Shown: piece after piece, positions 61,322 to 64,000 of the stretch | How the letters are laid out: each line of letters begins with the position of its first letter | Position numbering within the stretch: the first letter of the stretch is position 1 | NCBI RefSeq assembly: GCF_018070025.1 | Contig: NZ_JAGPYQ010000001.1 | Coordinates: forward strand, 372,001 to 436,000 | Direction: 5' to 3' | Source: Streptomyces liliiviolaceus | Lineage (GTDB): Bacteria; Actinomycetota; Actinomycetes; Streptomycetales; Streptomycetaceae | Length of the DNA stretch: 64,000 nucleotides | Translations under genes and position numbers: made by a program | Notes under the pieces: model-generated | What the model was told of the DNA's origin: nothing | Databases searched by the model: none | The model's input: only the letters and a program-made list of their open reading frames with translations

Positions 61322-62206
61322 TCAGCCGGCGAGGATGGCGCGGGCCAGCTTCGCCGTCTCGGTCGGCGTCTTGCCGACCTTGACGCCGGCGGCCTCAAGG
61401 GCCTCCTTCTTCGCGGCGGCCGTGCCGGAGGAGCCGGAGACGATGGCGCCGGCGTGGCCCATGGTCTTGCCCTCGGGCGCGGTGAAGCCCGCGACGTAGC
61501 CGACGACCGGCTTCGTCACGTTCTTCGCGATGTAGTCCGCCGCACGCTCCTCGGCGTCGCCGCCGATCTCACCGATCATGACGATCAGGTCGGTGTCGGG
61601 GTCGGCCTCGAACGCGGCGAGCGCGTCGATGTGCGTCGTACCGATGACCGGGTCGCCACCGATGCCGACGGCCGACGAGAAGCCGATGTCACGGAGCTCG
61701 TACATCATCTGGTACGTCAGCGTGCCGGACTTCGAGACCAGGCCGATACGGCCCGGCTTCGTGATGTCGCCCGGGATGATGCCGGCGTTGGACTGGCCCG
61801 GGGTGATGAGTCCGGGGCAGTTCGGGCCGATGATGCGGGTCTTGTTGCCCTTCGACTTCGCGTACGCCCAGAAGGCGGCGGAGTCGTGGACGGCGATGCC
61901 CTCGGTGATGACGACCGCGAGGGGGATCTCGGCGTCGATGGCCTCGACGACGGCGGCCTTGGAGAAGGCCGGCGGCACGAAGAGGACGGACACGTTGGCG
62001 CCCGTCTTCTCGATGGCCTCGGCGACCGTGCCGAAGACGGGGATGTCGGTGCCGTCGAAGTCGACCGACGTGCCGGCCTTGCGCGGGTTCACACCGCCGA
62101 CGATGTTCGTGCCGTCGGCGAGCATGAGCTTGGTGTGCTTCATGCCCGTGGCACCGGTCATGCCCTGGACGATGACCTTGCTGTCCTTGTTGAGGAAGAT
62201 AGCCAT
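61322..62206 (-). CDS. sucD: Succinyl-CoA synthetase alpha subunit
   Basis: A 294-residue subunit of the TCA-cycle enzyme that converts succinyl-CoA and ADP or GDP to succinate, CoA and NTP. It has the CoA-binding [34 protein letters not shown] and the phosphohistidine loop [20 protein letters not shown]. It lies 21 bases after sucC on the same strand; ATG 62206. A convergent terminator follows. Together with sdhCDAB and mdh it makes this window rich in TCA-cycle genes. Confidence 0.98.
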   Translation of the reverse strand: MAIFLNKDSKVIVQGMTGATGMKHTKLMLADGTNIVGGVNPRKAGTSVDFDGTDIPVFGTVAEAIEKTGANVSVLFVPPAFSKAAVVEAIDAEIPLAVVITEGIAVHDSAAFWAYAKSKGNKTRIIGPNCPGLITPGQSNAGIIPGDITKPGRIGLVSKSGTLTYQMMYELRDIGFSSAVGIGGDPVIGTTHIDALAAFEADPDTDLIVMIGEIGGDAEERAADYIAKNVTKPVVGYVAGFTAPEGKTMGHAGAIVSGSSGTAAAKKEALEAAGVKVGKTPTETAKLARAILAG

Positions 62207-62227
62207 GGCTGTTCTGTCCCTCGTCCC

Positions 62228-63406
62228 TTACTTCGCGGCCGCGAGCTCGGCGGCCTTGTCGGCCGCGCCGTCCATGGTGTCCACGCGCTGGACCAGCGGG
62301 TGGTTGGCGTCGGAGAGGATCTTGCGACCCAGCTCGGCGTTGTTGCCGTCGAGACGCACGACCAGCGGCTTGCTGACCTCCTCGCCCTTGTCGGCGAGCA
62401 GCTGCAGCGCCTGGACGATGCCGTTGGCGACCTCGTCACAGGCGGTGATGCCACCGAAGACGTTGACGAAGACGGACTTGACGTCCGGGTCGCCGAGGAT
62501 GATCTCCAGGCCGTTCGCCATGACCGCGGCGGAGGCGCCGCCGCCGATGTCGAGGAAGTTGGCCGGCTTCACGCCGCCGTGGTTCTCACCGGCGTACGCG
62601 ACGACGTCGAGGGTGCTCATGACGAGACCCGCGCCGTTGCCGATGATGCCGACCTCGCCGTCGAGCTTGACGTAGTTGAGGTTCTTCGCCTTGGCGGCGG
62701 CCTCCAGCGGGTTGGCCGACTCCTTGTCCTCAAGAGCGGCGTGGTCCGCCTGGCGGAACTCGGCGTTCTCGTCCAGGGAGACCTTCCCGTCCAGCGCCAG
62801 CACGGCGCCGGAGGCGACCTTGGCGAGGGGGTTGACCTCCAGGAGGAGCGCGTCCTCCGCGACGAAGGTCTCCCACAGGGTCACGAGGATCTCGGCGACC
62901 TTCTCGGCCACCTCGGCCGGGAACTTCGCCAGCGCCACGATCTCGCGGGCCTTCTCGATCGAAACGCCCTCGACGGCGTCGACCGGGACCTTCGCGAGGG
63001 CCTCGGGGGTCTTCTCCGCGACCTCCTCGATGTCCATGCCGCCCTGGACGGACGCCATGGCGAGGAAGGTGCGGTTCGTGCGGTCGAGGAGGTACGAGAC
63101 GTAGTACTCCTCAAGGATCTCCGGGGCCGTCTCGGCGATCATCACCTTGTGGACCGTGTGGCCCTTGATGTCCATGCCGAGGATGTCCGTCGCGCGGGCG
63201 ACGGCCTCGTCCGGGGTGGCGGCCAGCTTCACGCCGCCGGCCTTGCCGCGGCCACCGACCTTGACCTGCGCCTTGACGACGGACTTGCCGCCAAGTCGCT
63301 CGGTCGCCGCGCGCGCCCCTTCAGGCGTGTCGATGACTTCACCGGCCAGCACCGGTACACCGTGCTTGGCGAAGAGGTCCCTCGCCTGGTACTCGAACAG
63401 GTCCAC
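62228..63406 (-). CDS. sucC: Succinyl-CoA synthetase beta subunit
   Basis: A 392-residue ATP-grasp subunit. The N-terminal [38 protein letters not shown] (nucleotide-binding Lys region), [20 protein letters not shown] (Mg site) and [19 protein letters not shown] match the family. The start is GTG 63406 with AGGGACG upstream; sucC is the first gene of sucCD. Upstream at 63585-63598 is GTGATTACGGTCAC, which fits the Streptomyces Crp consensus. This would tie the operon to cAMP/Crp control, if functional. Confidence 0.98.
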   Translation of the reverse strand: MDLFEYQARDLFAKHGVPVLAGEVIDTPEGARAATERLGGKSVVKAQVKVGGRGKAGGVKLAATPDEAVARATDILGMDIKGHTVHKVMIAETAPEILEEYYVSYLLDRTNRTFLAMASVQGGMDIEEVAEKTPEALAKVPVDAVEGVSIEKAREIVALAKFPAEVAEKVAEILVTLWETFVAEDALLLEVNPLAKVASGAVLALDGKVSLDENAEFRQADHAALEDKESANPLEAAAKAKNLNYVKLDGEVGIIGNGAGLVMSTLDVVAYAGENHGGVKPANFLDIGGGASAAVMANGLEIILGDPDVKSVFVNVFGGITACDEVANGIVQALQLLADKGEEVSKPLVVRLDGNNAELGRKILSDANHPLVQRVDTMDGAADKAAELAAAK

Positions 63407-63614
63407 GCGCGTCCGTCCCTATCAGGTATTTCGCGGTTCGTTGTCTGCGTGGGCGTGCCGCGAGGGCAACGTGACTGCGCGGTCACAAGGAGGGCGTGAG
63501 CACGGTGGCCGGCACGCGGCATGTCCGCCTCGCAGGTTATCTCCGCCGACCGTGGGGTCGTAAATCGCAGATCACACCTGGGCGGTGATTACGGTCACAG
63601 ATTGCCAGAGTAAA
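63407..63614 (-). promoter_or_regulatory. sucCD promoter region with a Crp-like site
   Basis: GTGATTACGGTCAC at 63585-63598 matches GTG(N)6GNCAC, the Streptomyces Crp consensus, and also the E. coli GTGA-N6-TCAC core. It is 179 bases upstream of the sucC start. A second symmetrical element, GTGAC-N6-GTCAC at 63471-63486, is nearer the gene. No promoter hexamers are assigned with confidence. Confidence 0.55.
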
Positions 63615-63650
63615 GGGCCTCACCAGGCTGGGGTTTGCCTGGTGAGGCCC
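63615..63650. terminator. Hairpin between sucC and the gene at the right edge
   Basis: Perfect 14-bp arms at 63615-63628 and 63637-63650 with an 8-nt loop. It is the second of two hairpins downstream of the minus-strand gene ending at 63864 and upstream of sucC. Confidence 0.8.
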
Positions 63651-63686
63651 CGCGAACAGCCCCTGAATGTGGCCCCAGGGGCGTGA

Positions 63687-63720
63687 GCCGGCGGTCCTCA
63701 CCCCAATGAGGACCGCCGGC
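63687..63720. terminator. First hairpin after the right-edge minus-strand gene
   Basis: Perfect 14-bp arms at 63687-63700 and 63707-63720 with a 6-nt loop, 144 bases past the stop codon at 63864. With the hairpin at 63615-63650 it makes a double terminator separating that gene from sucCD. Confidence 0.8.
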
Positions 63721-63863
63721 CCGGACCGCGGGGTCGTGCCCGGACGGACCGAACGGATTTCGGCCGTACGGGCCTGCGCCCCGCGGAGTCGGAGGTGGTG
63801 CTGAGGTCTTCCGGAGGGGTGCCGCACGGCCGGCCGGCGGGCTCGGCCGTGCGACGGAGGTGG

Positions 63864-64000
63864 TCAGACGCCGTACGCGGAACCGCCCCGGACGGGCGGC
63901 AGCCAGCTCGGCGTGACGGACTCGGCCACGTCCTGGACGCCGCCGACCGCGTCGGCGGCCAGGGGGACGGCACCGGACCCGACGGCTCCGGTCAGTTCGC
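63864..64000 (-). CDS. 3' end of an unidentified gene
   Basis: The last 45 codons of a minus-strand gene that continues past the window; the stop codon is TGA at 63866-63864. The visible residues read ELTGAVGSGAVPLAADAVGG and VQDVAESVTPSWLPPVRGGS, ending AYGV. This is Ala/Gly/Val-rich sequence with typical third-position GC, consistent with the tail of a secreted or surface-associated protein. No domain is identifiable. Two hairpins downstream support it as a genuine transcribed gene rather than a chance frame. Confidence 0.6.
   Translation of the reverse strand, partial: ELTGAVGSGAVPLAADAVGGVQDVAESVTPSWLPPVRGGSAYGV

Noticed and set aside
61454..63499. A 681-codon plus-strand open frame opposite sucCD
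   Set aside because: Same antisense effect as with sdhA. The translated sequence is Asp/Val/Leu/Gly/Arg-rich without motifs, and the sucC and sucD motifs on the other strand are complete.

Overview
The window is chromosomal DNA from a Streptomyces-type actinomycete. The base composition is very GC-rich, genes use G/C at third codon positions and frequent GTG starts, and the families present are typical of the genus (Scr1/DUF397 pairs, DUF2690, DUF3017, DUF6350/PerM, TM2 proteins). The gene set and order (sdhCDAB, a DD-carboxypeptidase, trpS, glyA, a betaine operon, mdh, folD, purH-purN, perM, sucD-sucC) resemble, from memory, the core-chromosome region of S. coelicolor around SCO4800-SCO4860, read in reverse. 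I see no insertion sequence, prophage, CRISPR array, rRNA or tRNA.

Layout, left to right. 1-8145: end of an FG-GAP repeat protein, two small hypothetical genes, a secreted GH20 hexosaminidase, a degenerate OHCU-decarboxylase-like gene, and the sdhCDAB operon closed by a strong hairpin. 8162-14388: two TM2 proteins around a DUF2752 protein; an ATPase / Scr1 regulator / DUF397 trio; a lipoprotein; a VOC protein; and a membrane protein-DCC protein-TetR operon with two near-identical palindromes in its promoter. 14413-22007: an MMPL exporter with an unusual C-terminal domain, divergent from a two-component system; an anti-sigma-like ATPase; a metallophosphoesterase. 22168-28561: a DD-carboxypeptidase, then a complete decaprenyl-phosphoryl-arabinose (DPA)-type set: YihY, GtrA, a UbiA phosphoribosyltransferase and a PAP2 phosphatase on the minus strand, divergent from DprE1 and DprE2 on the plus strand. 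28814-39641: RNA 2',3'-cyclic phosphodiesterase-like protein, trpS, a sigma factor with an adjacent membrane protein, glyA, a glutathionylspermidine-synthase-like ATP-grasp protein with a lipoprotein, a DMT exporter, and a MocR regulator divergent from an AhpD-like protein. 39880-48271: a five-gene choline-to-glycine-betaine operon (betB, a GMC dehydrogenase, and proV, a double proW and proX) divergent from a MarR-GNAT fusion regulator with a perfect 18-bp palindrome at its start. 48326-64000: mdh, an XRE/DUF2690 protein, DUF3017-folD, purN-purH, a perM homologue, a sigma-like membrane protein, sucC-sucD, and the 3' end of a further gene.

As a whole the window is central metabolism (TCA cycle genes sdhCDAB, mdh and sucCD; one-carbon and purine genes glyA, folD and purHN) with lipid-linked sugar, osmoprotection and regulatory genes between. 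The most unusual structural signal is a dispersed repeat of about 43 bp, centred on GGGGCGCGGGGAACTGCGCG. It is present in about 17 copies in six clusters, every one at the 3' end of genes and most often between convergent genes. In one place two copies form a perfect 27-bp palindrome with a 3-nt loop, and in another a copy supplies the last codons of a protein. The most interesting gene group is the DPA-type cluster, in an organism type not known for arabinogalactan, with alanine at the DprE1 position where benzothiazinones attack a cysteine in Mycobacterium tuberculosis.
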